This document shows positions 30,918 to 41,750 of a DNA stretch of 44,809 nucleotides, one piece after another (position 1 is the first letter of the stretch; each line of letters opens with the position of its first letter). Under the pieces are notes generated by a model. That model worked only from the letters and a program-made list of their open reading frames with translations, ran no database searches and was not told the DNA's origin. Origin of the DNA: CAWUJK01 sp963922865 (GTDB taxonomy: Bacteria > Patescibacteriota > Gracilibacteria > BD1-5 > UBA6164); assembly GCA_963922865.1 (NCBI GenBank), contig CAWUJK010000005.1, forward strand, positions 1 through 44,809, written 5' to 3'. The translations under genes and the position numbers were made by a program.

Positions 30918-31962
30918 ATACCAAATCATAGTAATTTCTTCAAACTCTCTTAATCACAAATTTATTTTGTAAATTCATATATATTGTAGTTTTTTTGACA
31001 TCTCTAACTTTAAGGACAGATTTTATTATGTCTTCTGTGTTCATTGCTTCACCTTTCTTTTTCAGTGTTTCTATTATAACATCTAGAACTGTTCATGATT
31101 TAAATCCCCATTCTTTTAATGCATATAATCATCTTCATATAAGTACAAACTCATTATTTCTAATTAATTCATTATGAATTGTATTTATTTTAACTTTTTC
31201 ATTTAAATGTTCACTTATTTTGTTAGAAACATCTATAAAATGCATTGGTACTTTTTCTTTTTTCATTATATATATAGCCTTATCTTTTAGAGTTTTTGGA
31301 TTAAGGATTTTCCATCTTTCCAATCCAATTAGGTTATTTTCTCAAGTTACAATATCCTCAAAAACATCCATTATACTGTTTATAAGTGTTATAGAACACT
31401 CAACTTTTAGGTTACTTTTTACTTGTTCATAAAGAGATACTTGTTGCATAACATCTCTTCTTTTTTTCAAAATTTTTATAGCTTCTGAGTGAATTGATTC
31501 AACAAGCTGTTTACTTATTTTTGGTACATGAAAATATGTTTCAGTTCAAAGTCTTGGTTTTGATTTTAAAAGATCATAATCTGCTTGAACTACTATTTCT
31601 ATTATATGTGAATTTATATTTGAGGGAAGATTTAGAGATTTTATTAACTCGTTTATTAACTTAGGTTTTCATATTAATCATCAATTTAGCTCTATTAATT
31701 CTTTTGATTTACTTTGTATTATAACAAGGTCAGTATTTGTTATTATTCTTCATAATTTTTTAATTCCTGAGTTTTCTATTTGTCTTACTCTCTCTCTAGT
31801 TATAGTGGGAGAAAACTTTTTTCAAATACTTGCAAGAGTTAATCTTTCTCAGTTAACTCATACTCTATTTTCTAAAACTGATTTTTCTTTATCTGATAAA
31901 CTTTCTAGCACATTTTGAAAGCTAGATTCTATTTTTTTATTATCTAGAGTTATAGTTCACAT
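30916..31962 (-). CDS. Sigma-70 region 4-like HTH plus HARE-HTH protein
   Basis: 348 residues. Residues about 20-75 look like sigma region 4: L-E-N-R-V-G and then F-S-P-T-I-T-R-E-R-V-R-Q-I-E, the helix-turn-helix that reads -35 elements. The C-terminal part (about 225-300) is a HARE-HTH domain (L-K-D-K-A-I-Y-I-M-K-K, F-I-D-V-S-N-K-I). This pairing is recurrent in Patescibacteria and is probably a transcription factor or RNA polymerase accessory protein. Lacks sigma regions 2 and 3, so it is not a complete sigma factor. Confidence 0.8.
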
Positions 31963-32109
31963 AAGCCTTTTAAAATTAATTTTATAGTTTTTTGGGAGTT
32001 TCTATCTAATAATAATTATCTATATGTAAAAGTCAAATTTTAAGTTTCTAAATTTAAGCAGGTTTGGGATTTTATTGGACTAATTATTTTATTAAAGTAA
32101 TGTGCAATA

Positions 32110-32859
32110 TTACATACTATATCAGTCTTTTTCGTATTTTTGCCTAAAATCTTTTATAAATGCCCAAAACATATTTTCCGTATAGTTTGGAAGTATTTTT
32201 TCATTTGCCCATATTATTTCTTTTTTTATTTTATTTCTCATTCAATCCTCTCAGACTGGACAATTACATCAAGAAAATGGTATATCATTCATTTTAGCAA
32301 ACTTTAGTATATCTTTTTCTCTCATGTAAGCCATTGGTCTTATAAATGTTATGTCTCATAAGTGCATTTTATTCTTTACAGGCATCATTTTTAAATTTCT
32401 TCATTGAATCATATTCATGTATGTTGTTACAACTATATCATCCATATGGTGTCAATACATTATCTTTGTTGCTCATAGTTTCTCACATAATTTAAACATT
32501 GCTATTCTCCTAGAATAAGCACACCACTGACACGATTGTCCAATTCCTTCTTTTAATTTTGACTCTTTTGGTAGACTTAAAACTACTCTTTCAAGAGGTA
32601 TATTTAAAACCTCCTCAAAATATTTCTTTTTTTCTTCAAACCTTATATCACAATCTATTAAAAAATCCTTAAATATATAAATTGCTTTTACATCAAACTT
32701 ATCTTTAGCAAACTTCCTATATTGACTAAGTAAATATCATAATACCATAGAGTCTTTTCAACCAGAAACTCATAATATTATTGTTTCTCATTTTTTTATC
32801 ATATCAAAATCACAAATAGCGTTTCTCAATTTTTTTAATAGTTTTTTTTCTAAACTCAT
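32110..32859 (-). CDS. TtcA-like tRNA 2-thiocytidine synthetase
   Basis: 249 residues. PP-loop G-V-S-G-G-K-D-S-M (ATP pyrophosphatase) near residue 32, then C-Q-W-C (the CxxC that binds the Fe-S cluster in TtcA) and Y-G-H-H-M-D-D; a further C-N-C-P follows. It thiolates cytosine 32 in tRNA, which would make it a client of the suf system. Its start is 2 nt after the PAP2 gene stop. Confidence 0.85.
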
Positions 32860-32861
32860 TT

Positions 32862-33446
32862 TTATAATTTAATAATTTTAAATAGTTTTATAATTTTTTT
32901 GTTTATCTTTTTTATTGTAGAGTTTTCTTTTAATATTTTAAATGTTATTATGGAGCTTAGTATTCATACTAATGCTCATACTATTATATCAAAAAACCAG
33001 TGAATTCATCAAGAGAGTCTAGATAAATTCATTATTATAACAAAGCTAATGAATGTATAAAAAACTTTTTTATATCACGCAAATAGAATTGAAAATAAAA
33101 ATGCAAATGATACACTAGCATGGTCACTTGGAAAACTAGCATCGGGAATATGCTTTATTAATGGTTTTACAATACTCTCTGGTCTATCAATAGTAATTAT
33201 TTGTTGAATTATTAAGCTTATACATATTGCTAATATAGTTGAGTAAAATATATTTAAAAGGTTTGATTTTTTTTCTTCATTTTTTTCTATATAGCTATGA
33301 AATAACCATAATCAAGATAAAAATATTGGTAAAAAAAATATAGGTAGATCTGCAAACAATCCTACCATTTTCTCAAGATTATTTTCTATAACAAAGTTAT
33401 TTAGGTATATTCAAATGTTTTTGTTTATTTCCCAAAAAGTAATCAT
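32862..33446 (-). CDS. PAP2-family membrane phosphatase
   Basis: 194 residues, about five hydrophobic helices. Motifs: R-P near residue 85, P-S-D-H-A-S (catalytic), and S-R-L-S-G-G-I-H-W-F-F-D (third motif with His). Acts on lipid phosphates at the outer membrane face, for example undecaprenyl pyrophosphate (BcrC/PgpB-like). Leads a two-gene unit with the TtcA-like gene and is divergent from the SanA-like gene. Confidence 0.88.
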
Positions 33447-33605
33447 TTTTTTATTTTTTAAATTTAATCATAGATTGTATTATATTAAACAAGCTTAAAA
33501 ATTAAAGTTTATTTTTGCATAATATCATTATTTTTATAGAATAATTTTAGAAATAAGAAACATGGTTTTAAAAATATTTTTTGTTTTTTTTATATTAATT
33601 TAGAA

Positions 33606-34247
33606 ATGCGTAATAGTATAATCCAAAATGTTAGGTATTTGTTTTTAATAATTATACTTTTGTCTTTGTCTTTTTTTACTATTAATTATTATGTTATTAG
33701 TTTTTGAGAAAAATTTTTATACCCCAAAAACTCTAAATTAGATTTGAAAGTATGACTTATACTTTGAGCTTGAATAAAAAATAATTCACAACCTAGTGAT
33801 ATTTTAAAAGATAGACTTGATACTTGAGTTGAAGCTTATAAAAATAAACTAATTTCAAAAATCATAGTATCATGAGATAATTCCAAAATAAACTATAATG
33901 AACCAGAAGTTATGGAGAAGTATTTATTAAAAAAATGAGTTTTAAAAAAAGATATTTTTAAAGATTATGCTTGATTTGATACCTATGATTCTATTTATAG
34001 AGCAAAAAATATTTTTTGAGTTAAAAAGATGCTTATTTTTACCCAAAAATATCATCTTTATAGAGCTTTGTATATATCTAATAATCTTTGAATAGATAGC
34101 TACTGAATGGTTAGTGATAAACACATTTATTTGAATATGATTTGATTTAAATTTAGAGAATTATTTTCTAGGGTAAAAGCTTTTTTAGAGGTGGAAATTT
34201 TAAAATCAAAGCCAAAATTTTTATGAAAAAAAATAAAAATTAATTAA
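33606..34247 (+). CDS. SanA/YdcF-like DUF218 protein
   Basis: 213 residues: one N-terminal membrane helix (about 9-33), then the DUF218 domain with K-V-G-L-I-L-G-A-G, D-R-L-D-T-G-V-E-A-Y, K-I-I-V-S-G-D-N and L-I-F-T-Q-K-Y-H-L-Y-R-A. This is the SanA type, linked to envelope integrity in enterobacteria. Followed by rlmH after 5 nt. Confidence 0.85.
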
Positions 34248-34252
34248 AGATT

Positions 34253-34705
34253 ATGTACAAAATAATTGTGATATCAGACTCAAACAAGCATTTTAGTTCA
34301 GCTATTAATGAATATGAAAAAAGGCTTGCCAAAAAAATTGATGTAATCAAATTAAAACCAATAAAAAATTTAGTTGCAAGCCAAACTATAAAGCAAGAAA
34401 CTAATTTGATAATATCAAAATTAAGTAAACTAAAGGGATTTAAAATAATTTTAAATCCAGCTTGAAATAGATTAGATACAAAAAAACTATTTAGTTTTCT
34501 TGAAAATAAAAAACATAGTTTTCCTAATATTATTTTTATAGTGGGTTGAGTGAATTGATTAGATTATAGCTTATTAAACTCTCATGTAAACTATAGCTTA
34601 AGCCTTGGAGAAATGACTATGCCACATAGTTTGGCTTTACTTGTTGTTTTAGAACAAATTTATAGATTGGAAATGATAAAAAAAGGAACTGATTATGATA
34701 AATAA
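34253..34705 (+). CDS. rlmH: 23S rRNA pseudouridine-1915 N3-methyltransferase
   Basis: 150 residues, SPOUT fold with a knot: I-I-F-I-V-G-G-V-N-G-L, then L-S-L-G-E-M-T-M-P-H-S-L-A-L-L, and the end E-Q-I-Y-R-L-E-M-I-K-K-G-T-D-Y. Normal length. Four TGA codons are Gly, including two in the SAM-binding loop. Confidence 0.94.
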
Positions 34706-34821
34706 GCCTAAATAATACTTATATTCAATATTTATCTAAAAAGTCAATATAAAAACTTAGAAATATATTATAAATTATGATATTATTAGTTTAAAGGGTA
34801 TATCTTAGTTTATGATTAAAA

Positions 34822-36159
34822 ATGGGTTTATCAAGCTTCATTAAAAATAAAAGTACTGCAAATAAAAATGCTTCTGAAAATAATTTAGAAGATTTGTTTG
34901 TTATTCCAAAACTTTCTAACAATACTAAAATAGTTGACTCAGACTTAAATTTAGGTGTTTATTGAAACTGAAAAGATGATAAAAAAATAGTTCTTATAAT
35001 AAATGATATTTTTTTAAAGGCTTTAACACTTAAATCTTCAGATATACATTTTGAGCCTAGAGAAAAAGATATTAGTATAAGGTTTAGGGTTGATGGAACT
35101 TTTATAAAATGAAAAACATTTTCTATAGATCTTAGGGATTCTATTATAGCGAGACTTAAAATAATGTCTTCTCTTAGAATTGATGAGCATAGATTACCAC
35201 AAGATTGAAAAATTACATATAAACTTTTTTCTTGAAAGTCTATTGATATGAGAGTATCAGTTATTCCAACTATTTATTGAGAAAAGGTTGTTATAAGATT
35301 ACTAAAAAAAGATGAAAAACCGCCAGAGTTAAGAGATCTTTGAATAATGCCATACAATATGGTTAAAATAAAAAGGCATTTAAAAGATCCTTATGGTATG
35401 ATACTGGCTGTTTGACCAACCGGTTCGGGTAAATCTACAACTCTTTTTTCTCTTCTTAGCCAGTTTAATGCTGAAGAAAAAAATATTTCTACTTTAGAAG
35501 ACCCTGTAGAATATAGAATACCTTGAGTTAATCATACACAAGTTAATCCTAGTATTGATTTCCATTTTGCAAAATGACTTAGGAGTCTTTTAAGACAAGA
35601 TCCAGATATAATTATGGTTTGAGAAATAAGAGATGAAAAAACTGCAAAACTTGCAGTTGAGGCTTCTATTACATGACATATTGTTTTTTCTACACTACAT
35701 ACTAATAGTGCTACTCATACTTTACAAAGGCTTATAAATTTATGAATAGATCCTCTATTAATAAGTTCTAGTTTGAGAACTATAATTTCTCAGAGATTAG
35801 CTAGAAAACTTTGCTCTAAGTGTAAACTAGCTTATTCTCCTGAAGAAAAAGTAAAAGATTATATTGTATGAAAAATATGAAAATATATAAAAAATAAAGA
35901 TGATTTGAAGTTGTATAAAAAAAATCCAAATTGATGTGAAAAGTGCAGTTGAGTTTGATATTCGGGTAGGGTTTGATTGTATGAAATTTTAGAAATGACA
36001 GATTCTATGGAGTCTCTTATTTTAAATAATGCATCTAGAACTCAGCTTGAAATTCAAGCTATATGAGATTGAATGGTTACTATTAAAGAAGATGCTTTAC
36101 TAAAAGTTGTAATGTGAGATACTAGTCTAGAAGAGATTTTGGCTGTGCTTTGACATTAA
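34822..36159 (+). CDS. pilB: Type IV pilus extension ATPase PilB
   Basis: 445 residues, about 120 shorter than typical PilB because the N-terminal MshEN domain is missing. From residue ~70: S-S-D-I-H-F-E-P-R, Walker A G-P-T-G-S-G-K-S-T at 198, the Asp box E-D-P-V-E-Y, Walker B P-D-I-I-M-V-G-E-I-R-D, His box G-H-I-V-F-S-T-L-H-T-N, and a C-terminal zinc-binding pair C-S-K-C and C-E-K-C. Drives assembly of pilins such as the FReD prepilin at 11840. No pilC or pilT is in the window. Confidence 0.93.
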
Positions 36160-36192
36160 TAATGAGAATTGTCTAGGTGAAATTAAAAAAAT

Positions 36193-36220
36193 TTGATTAA
36201 AAAATTTGTGTTTATATAAT
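36193..36220 (+). promoter_or_regulatory. Promoter
   Basis: TTGATT (36193-36198), 16-bp spacer, TATAAT (36215-36220), with TATAATCT octamer, 28 nt before the ATG at 36249. Confidence 0.5.
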
Positions 36221-36248
36221 CTATTATGATATAATATTTATATGTTAA

Positions 36249-36491
36249 ATGTTTATGAATACTAATTTACAAAATTTATTTGATAAGTCTAATTTGTCTT
36301 ATAGTGATAAATATGAAATTAATCAAATTTTTGAGCTTTTACCACTTGATAAGAAGCAAAATATATTAAATAATTTTGATGTATTAGCCTTTAATTTAGC
36401 TACTATTAAAAAAGAAGAGAATTTAGAAAAAAGGATCTTGGTTTGAGATGTATTTACGGATGTGAAAAACCTTTATAAAAAATACAAATAG
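36249..36491 (+). CDS. Hypothetical protein
   Basis: 80 residues (78 if the second ATG at 36255 is used), acidic/basic and probably helical: F-D-K-S-N-L-S-Y-S-D-K-Y-E-I near the start and D-V-F-T-D-V-K-N-L-Y at the end. One TGA. Not recognised. Own promoter upstream. Confidence 0.6.
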
Positions 36492-36527
36492 GGGGCAAAA
36501 ATAAAAATAAAATATAAATAACTTAAA

Positions 36528-36851
36528 ATGGTAAATAAATTTGAATCAAATTTTGATAAATCTTGAGAAAAATTTCCTCATCTATGAATGATGTCTCCAG
36601 AAATTTCGTCAATTACTAACTTAGATCCAAATAATGTAAAACCTGAGCATCTTTCTTGTTTAGATGAACATTTGTTTACTTTAGAAAAACAATTTCCAAA
36701 TATCGCTTGAGAGATAACTCCTATAAGGAGAAAAATTGCAATTTTAACTTCTTCACCAAGTAATCTTATTTCTTGAGAAATTATGAAAGCAGCAAATGAT
36801 AGTTGCTATACTTCATACAATGAAAATAGACCATATAGAAGTGTTTCTTAA
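36528..36851 (+). CDS. Hypothetical protein
   Basis: 107 residues, soluble, with I-R-R-K-I-A-I-L-T-S-S-P-S-N-L near residue 65. Five in-frame TGA read as Gly. No family recognised. Likely cotranscribed with the gene before it (36-nt gap). Confidence 0.6.
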
Positions 36852-36875
36852 AAACTCAAATTATTTTGGGTTTTT
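36851..36875 (+). terminator. Probable intrinsic terminator
   Basis: AAAACTCAAA (36851-36860) pairs with TTTGGGTTTT, one G-U pair, then T-rich sequence. It begins on the last base of the preceding stop codon. Confidence 0.6.
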
Positions 36876-36971
36876 ATTTATAGTATGGTTTTTTATAAAA
36901 AAACTCATCAAAAGATTTTAAAATAAATAAATAATTTTTAGTATAAAAAGATTAGTTTTAAATATAAAAAC

Positions 36972-37000
36972 AAAAAGAACTTTAATCTAAGTTCTTTTCT
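36972..37000. terminator. Hairpin at the 3' end of nth
   Basis: AAAAGAACTT (36973-36982) pairs with AAGTTCTTTT (36989-36998). It overlaps the nth stop codon and can serve the minus-strand transcript through the A-run on its left. Confidence 0.6.
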
Positions 37001-37617
37001 TTATAGCTACATTTTTCAAGCACAATACATGTTTTACATTTTGGTTTACGCGCTTGACAATGGTATCTTCAAAAAAGCACAAGCGTATTATGTAAAAGTG
37101 AATGATTTTTTTTTGTAAATCAAGAGCTTATTTTTTTGTCTGTTTCTAAGGGAGTTTTTGTTTTTACAAGTCATAACCTATTTAAAACTCTATGAACATG
37201 AGTATCTACTCCTATATATGGAGCATCTTCTGTTACTGCTAAAAATACTTTAGCAGTTTTTATTCAAACTCATGGTAGCTTTGTCAATTCGTTAATAGAT
37301 TTTGGTATTTTTGAATTATATTTTTCTACTAAAATTTCACATGTTTTTACAATGTTTTTTGCTTTATTGTTGAAAAAAGAAATAGAATCTATAAACATAG
37401 TTATTTCTTCTACTCAAAGATTTATTCAATCTTTTGGGGTTTTTAAAAATTCAAAAAAATTCCTATTTACTATATTTACTTGTTTATCTGTTGCTTGAGC
37501 TGACATTAAAATAGCTATTAAAAGCTGAAATTCATTGTTATAATAAAGTTCAGTTTTAGCGTTTGGGAACATTTCATTCAACTTTTTAGCAAAAAATGGT
37601 AAATCTTTTTTGTTCAT
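36982..37617 (-). CDS. nth: Endonuclease III
   Basis: 211 residues. Helix-hairpin-helix L-P-G-V-G-I-K-T-A-K with catalytic Lys, G-V-D-T-H-V-H-R-V with catalytic Asp, and a full 4Fe-4S site at the C-terminus: Cys with spacing C-x6-C-x2-C-x5-C. Base-excision repair of oxidised pyrimidines. Its start lies 3 nt after a small upstream gene. Confidence 0.95.
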
Positions 37618-37620
37618 TAT

Positions 37621-37782
37621 TTATTTTTTAAAAAATTTTCATAAATATTGTAAAAATATTTTTTGTTTCTCAAGTTTAAAAAAATTTGTGTTTGCTATTC
37701 ATTCTTTTACTTCTTTGAAAACTACTTTTTCACCTTTAAAATATTTTATAACTTCCTTGTTTATTAAAGATATACTATCCAT
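37621..37782 (-). CDS. Small hypothetical protein upstream of nth
   Basis: 53 residues, M-D-S-I-S-L-I-N-K-E-V-I-K-Y-F then E-G-I-A-N-T-N-F-F; Lys-rich. Its ATG is followed by an open frame through two TGA codons and the stop is 3 nt before nth, suggesting translational coupling. Unrecognised. Confidence 0.5.
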
Positions 37783-37846
37783 ATTTGATATTTATTTATT
37801 ATTCATTAGCATATAATATATAAAATATTAAAATTTAAAACCTAAA

Positions 37847-38593
37847 ATGTATAAAAATCCATTTTTTTTAGATAAAGCTATTTGAAATAATGCTTTTTGT
37901 TTTGAAAAAAGAACTAATAAAAAATTATATGTTCCAAGCTTGAAGAAAATAAATAATTTTTGTGAAATAAATCTGCAGAAAGATGATCAAAAAATAGCTT
38001 TTGAAGACTTCGGGTTTGATGATAAACTTTCTACAAATTATTGACTAGAAAATTTTTATGAAATAAATTGGCAAAACAAAAAAATTTATCTTTTTGATAA
38101 TCATAATCATGCTTTGTTTTTTTGGTATTTATCTAAAGAAAAATGATTAATAAATACTAAAAATAATGTTTTATATCATGTTGATGAACATGCAGATTAT
38201 AGAGATCCATGTATTAGGCTTGAGAAAAATGATTTAGAAAGTATTTTTGATTATACTAATTTTTCTAAAATTAATGTTGGAAACTATATAATTCCATCCG
38301 AAAAAGAAGGATTAATATGAAAAACTATCCAAATAAGAAATACTAAAAATTTAGAGGATTACATTCAAAATGATTATTTATCTAATCATGAAATAAAAAA
38401 TAATATAATTTTAGATTTAGACTTAGATTTTTTTCAACCAGCTTTAGATTTTATAAGCTATGATTTAAAGAAGAAAGTTATTCTTGATATTGCTTCAAAA
38501 GCTAGTATCATAACAGTGGCTAGCTCACCATTTTTTGTGAATCAAGAATTGGCTATAGATGTTTTTAAAGATATATTTTGAAGTGAAACTTAG
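37847..38593 (+). CDS. UPF0489-family protein
   Basis: 248 residues. Y-L-F-D-N-H-N-H-A-L-F-F-W (about 84-96), H-V-D-E-H-A-D-Y-R-D-P and I-L-D-L-D-L-D-F-F form the acidic/His pattern of UPF0489 (human C5orf22 family), which has an arginase/deacetylase-like metal-binding fold. The function is not established. Own unit, divergent from the nth pair. Confidence 0.8.
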
Positions 38594-38744
38594 AGAAAAA
38601 ATGATTTTTATTATCATAGAATTAATTAAAATAAATTTTTCACAATACAGAATTTTTATTTTATACAAATTAAGTGCTCAAAACTTATTTTAATTAGTTC
38701 TATAATAGATTACCTAAATTAAAATTAAGCTAATTACTAAAAAT

Positions 38745-39719
38745 ATGTTAAATATAATACTCATAATACTTATAAGTTTTATTCCAATAGTTTTTTGGGC
38801 TTATATTTTTTCTAGTATGCAAGAAGAAAAACTTAGTAAAAAAAGGTTTATAGTTTGAGTTTTTTCATGAATTATAAGTGTTGTTCCTATATTATATATG
38901 GATAAAATAATAGAGTTTGTAAAATTGAATAGTTTAAATTTTTTTGATAGAGCAAGTAATATATGAAACCTTTTTTCAAGTTTAAATTTTGGTTTTTCTC
39001 TTAGTTTATTTTTGCTTTTTATTGTGGTTATTAGTTTTATAGCACAAAAACTTATTAGAAAAAATAAATGACTTCTTGTTTCTTATCTAAGAAACTTTAT
39101 CCTTTTTATTTTTTTCATAATAATTATCTCTTTTGTATTTTATTTAATAAACTTGTTATCATGACAATTTTCATTTTTAAATAATCCTTTAGAGTATTCA
39201 TGAAATATTTATTTTTGAAATACAATATTTAATACTATAAAGTTAATAATATTTTACTATGTTTTAGTGGCTTTTATAGAAGAGGCTTCTAAGCATTTCA
39301 ATTTTGTATGAATAAGTATTTTGGATATAAAAAAAATTGAGGATTGAGTTATATATGCTATTTTTGTAGCGCTTTGATTTTCATTTATAGAAAATATATT
39401 ATACTTTTACAGTCTATACATAAGTAATTGAATTGATTTTGAGCTAACAAAACTTTATTTTTTCAGAAGCATATTTTCTATAATGGTGCATGTTTTTTGT
39501 TCTTGTGTAATAGCATATTTTTTTACAAAAGCTTATTTAAGATACAAACAAGAAAATAAACTTTTTCCATATTTAAAAATATTTTTGATATGACTTAGTG
39601 CCTGAATAATTTTACATTTTATTTTTGATTTTGCTATTACTCTTGGTTTTACTTTGATTATAATAATTTATTTTATTGTATGATACTTATATGTAAGTTC
39701 TATTTTTTATAAACAGTAA
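38745..39719 (+). CDS. PrsW-like intramembrane protease
   Basis: 324 residues, about nine hydrophobic helices. Family motifs F-I-E-E-A-S-K-H, A-L-G-F-S-F-I-E-N, and the late His motifs M-V-H-V-F-C-S and L-H-F-I-F-D-F are all present, the EExxK/FxxxE/HxxxD set of the CAAX-protease superclass. In Firmicutes PrsW cuts an anti-sigma factor; no such partner is seen here. Confidence 0.85.
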
Positions 39720-39737
39720 TATTTTGATAATTTTTAT

Positions 39738-39764
39738 TTGCAAATAAAAATTTATATGTATAGT
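39738..39764 (+). promoter_or_regulatory. Probable ilvB promoter
   Basis: TTGCAA (39738-39743), 15-bp spacer, TATAGT (39759-39764), 32 nt before the leader-peptide start. Upstream of it the PrsW gene ends at 39719 with no clear terminator. Confidence 0.45.
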
Positions 39765-39795
39765 GGTGTGTGTACTTAATTATTATTTTTGAGTT

Positions 39796-39855
39796 ATGAA
39801 AATGAGAAATTTATCTTTAGTTGTTGTGGTGGTTAACTTCTTACGAGTCAGTTAA
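39796..39855 (+). CDS. Valine-rich leader peptide of ilvB
   Basis: 19 codons plus TAA. M-K-M-R-N-L-S-L, then five consecutive Val codons (39820-39834), N-F-L-R, a sixth Val and Ser. Six Val and three Leu in 19 residues match the products of the pathway whose first enzyme is encoded downstream, as in the E. coli ivbL leader. The Val codons include GTG and GTC, forms seldom used by neighbouring genes. Function: ribosome stalling sensor for charged tRNA-Val/Leu. Confidence comes from the codon run plus the RNA pairing described for 39834-39917. Confidence 0.75.
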   Translation: MKMRNLSLVVVVVNFLRVS

Positions 39856-39917
39856 GATGGTTTTTTGTTTTACCAAAACTTTTCTTTACTGATTTAAAGA
39901 GAAGTTTTTTTATTTTT
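39834..39917 (+). promoter_or_regulatory. ilvB transcription attenuator with competing hairpins
   Basis: Terminator: AAAACTTTTCTTTA (39875-39888) pairs with TAAAGAGAAGTTTT (39895-39908), 14 pairs with one G-U, loop of six, then T-rich sequence ending 12 nt before the ilvB ATG. Antiterminator: TCAGTTAAGA (39848-39857) pairs with TCTTTACTGA (39883-39892) at 9 of 10 positions and would sequester the terminator's left arm. A third pairing, TTAACT (39833-39838) with AGTTAA (39850-39855), competes for the same segment. The leader stop codon lies in segment 2. This is the classical 1:2, 2:3, 3:4 plan of amino-acid attenuators. Confidence 0.75.
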
Positions 39918-39929
39918 TAAAATTTTATT

Positions 39930-41651
39930 ATGAAAGATTTTGATAACTTAAATTGTGCTGATGCGCTAATAAAAACAATTATAGAGTATTGAAAAATAGA
40001 TACATCTTTTTGATATATATGATGAGCAGCAATACCTCTCTTTAACTCGTTAGAAAGATTTAAAGATAAAATAAACTTTATTTTACCAGCGAGTGAACAG
40101 TGAGCCTGATTTATGTCACAGTGATATACTAGATCCACATGAAAACTTGCTTTATCTATAGTTACTTCTGGACCTTGATTTACCAATATGATTACTCCTA
40201 TGGCAGATGCTAATATGGATTCTATAGCTATGCTTGTTTTATCTTGACAAGTTCCAACTTATATGGTTTGAAAAGATGCTTTCCAAGAAGTAGATTCTCT
40301 ACATTTATCTAAAAAAATAACAAAACATAATGTATCTTTAAATAATCCAAGTATGGTAGTTGAGGAAACTATTAGGGCTTTGGATATAGCTTTATGATGA
40401 AGACCTGGGGTTGTACATATTGATATACCAAAAGATATACAACTGGCAAAGTATAATTGAGAATTTTTATATAACCAAAATACTAGTTATGATTTATCAA
40501 ATTTTGAACAAACAAAAAATAATGAAATTTCTAAAGAAAAGCTAAATGAGTTAGAAAGATTAATTGAAAATTCAAAAAGACCTATTTTGATAGTTTGACA
40601 ATGAGTTAAATTTTGACAAGCTGAAAAAGAACTTCAAAAGTTTATTAAAAAATTATGAATTCCTACAGTTTATACATCTCTTTGAAAATGAGTGGTAGAT
40701 GATTTGGATGAGAATGTTCACTGAATGCTTTGAATGCATTGATTTTATCATGCTAATATGGCTGTAGATAGTGCAGATTTAATCATAAATATATGATCTA
40801 GATTTGATGATAGGATAGTTGGAACTTATAAGGATTTTTGAAAAAATGCACATGTAGTACATATAGATATTGATGATTATGAAATATGAAAACTTGTTTC
40901 TACAAACCTTTGAATTAGAGCTAATTGTAAAGATTTTTTAGAGATATATGATTCTTTTTATATTAGAAAAAAACTTGATATAGAGCCATGGAAGGAGCAT
41001 ATACAATCATTCAAAAAAGAAAAACCTTATGAAATACCTGAAACTACATTTTGAACTAAACAAGTTTTAAAAAGTATTTGAGATTTTATAGGAAAAAATA
41101 GTGATTACGAAACTATATACTCAGTAGATGTATGACAACATCAAATGTGGGCATCTCAAATATTAAATATAAAAGACTCTAAAAATTGGCTTTTTAGTGG
41201 ATGATTATGAACTATGTGATTTTCTCTTCCGGCTAGTATTTGAGCAGCTATAGCTAACCCTAATAAACAAGTTGTTTCTATTTCTTGAGATTGATGATTT
41301 CAAATGAATCTTTCAGAGTTAAGTGTTTTATTAAAACAATATCCTAATATGAATATAAAAATAGTTATTATTGATAATAATTATTTATGAATGGTTAGGC
41401 AATGGCAAGATATGTTTCCAGAAAATGATAGAAACAATGTTGATATTGCTTCTCCAGACTACTTAAAAATAGCTGAAGCTTATGGTATAAAAGGCTATAA
41501 AATATCTTCTTTTCAAGATATGGAGTCAAAACATAGTGAAATATATTCAAGTAAATGACCAGCTCTTATATGGTATAAGGTAGAAAAAGAAGAAAATGTT
41601 TTTCCTATGGTCCCAGCTTGAAAGACTTTATGAGAAACAATAACTTGATAA
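39930..41651 (+). CDS. ilvB: Acetolactate synthase, catalytic subunit
   Basis: 573 residues, thiamine-diphosphate enzyme. Key blocks: I-G-G-A-A-I-P-L-F near 30, A-S-E-Q-G-A-G (catalytic Glu56), T-S-G-P-G-F-T-N, K-D-A-F-Q-E-V-D, G-R-P-G-V-V-H-I-D-I-P-K-D, and S-G-D-G-G-F-Q-M-N at about 452-460 (Mg/ThDP motif) with Y-L-G-M-V-R-Q-W-Q. These residues match AHAS better than other ThDP enzymes. Catalyses the first step of valine/leucine/isoleucine synthesis. No ilvN, ilvC or ilvD is nearby; the gene is a single unit controlled by its leader. Confidence 0.95.
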
Positions 41652-41750
41652 TCAAGATAGCAAAAAAGTTTTATTTTTATAAAATTTTATTTGTAAAAAG
41701 TAATATATAAAATATTATATAAATAATTTTGATTTTTAATTTAAGAATTT

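Noticed and set aside
39720..39929. T-box riboswitch upstream of ilvB
   Set aside because: No T-box TGGNACCGCG motif or specifier stem is seen; the Val-rich ORF and hairpins fit ribosome-mediated attenuation better.
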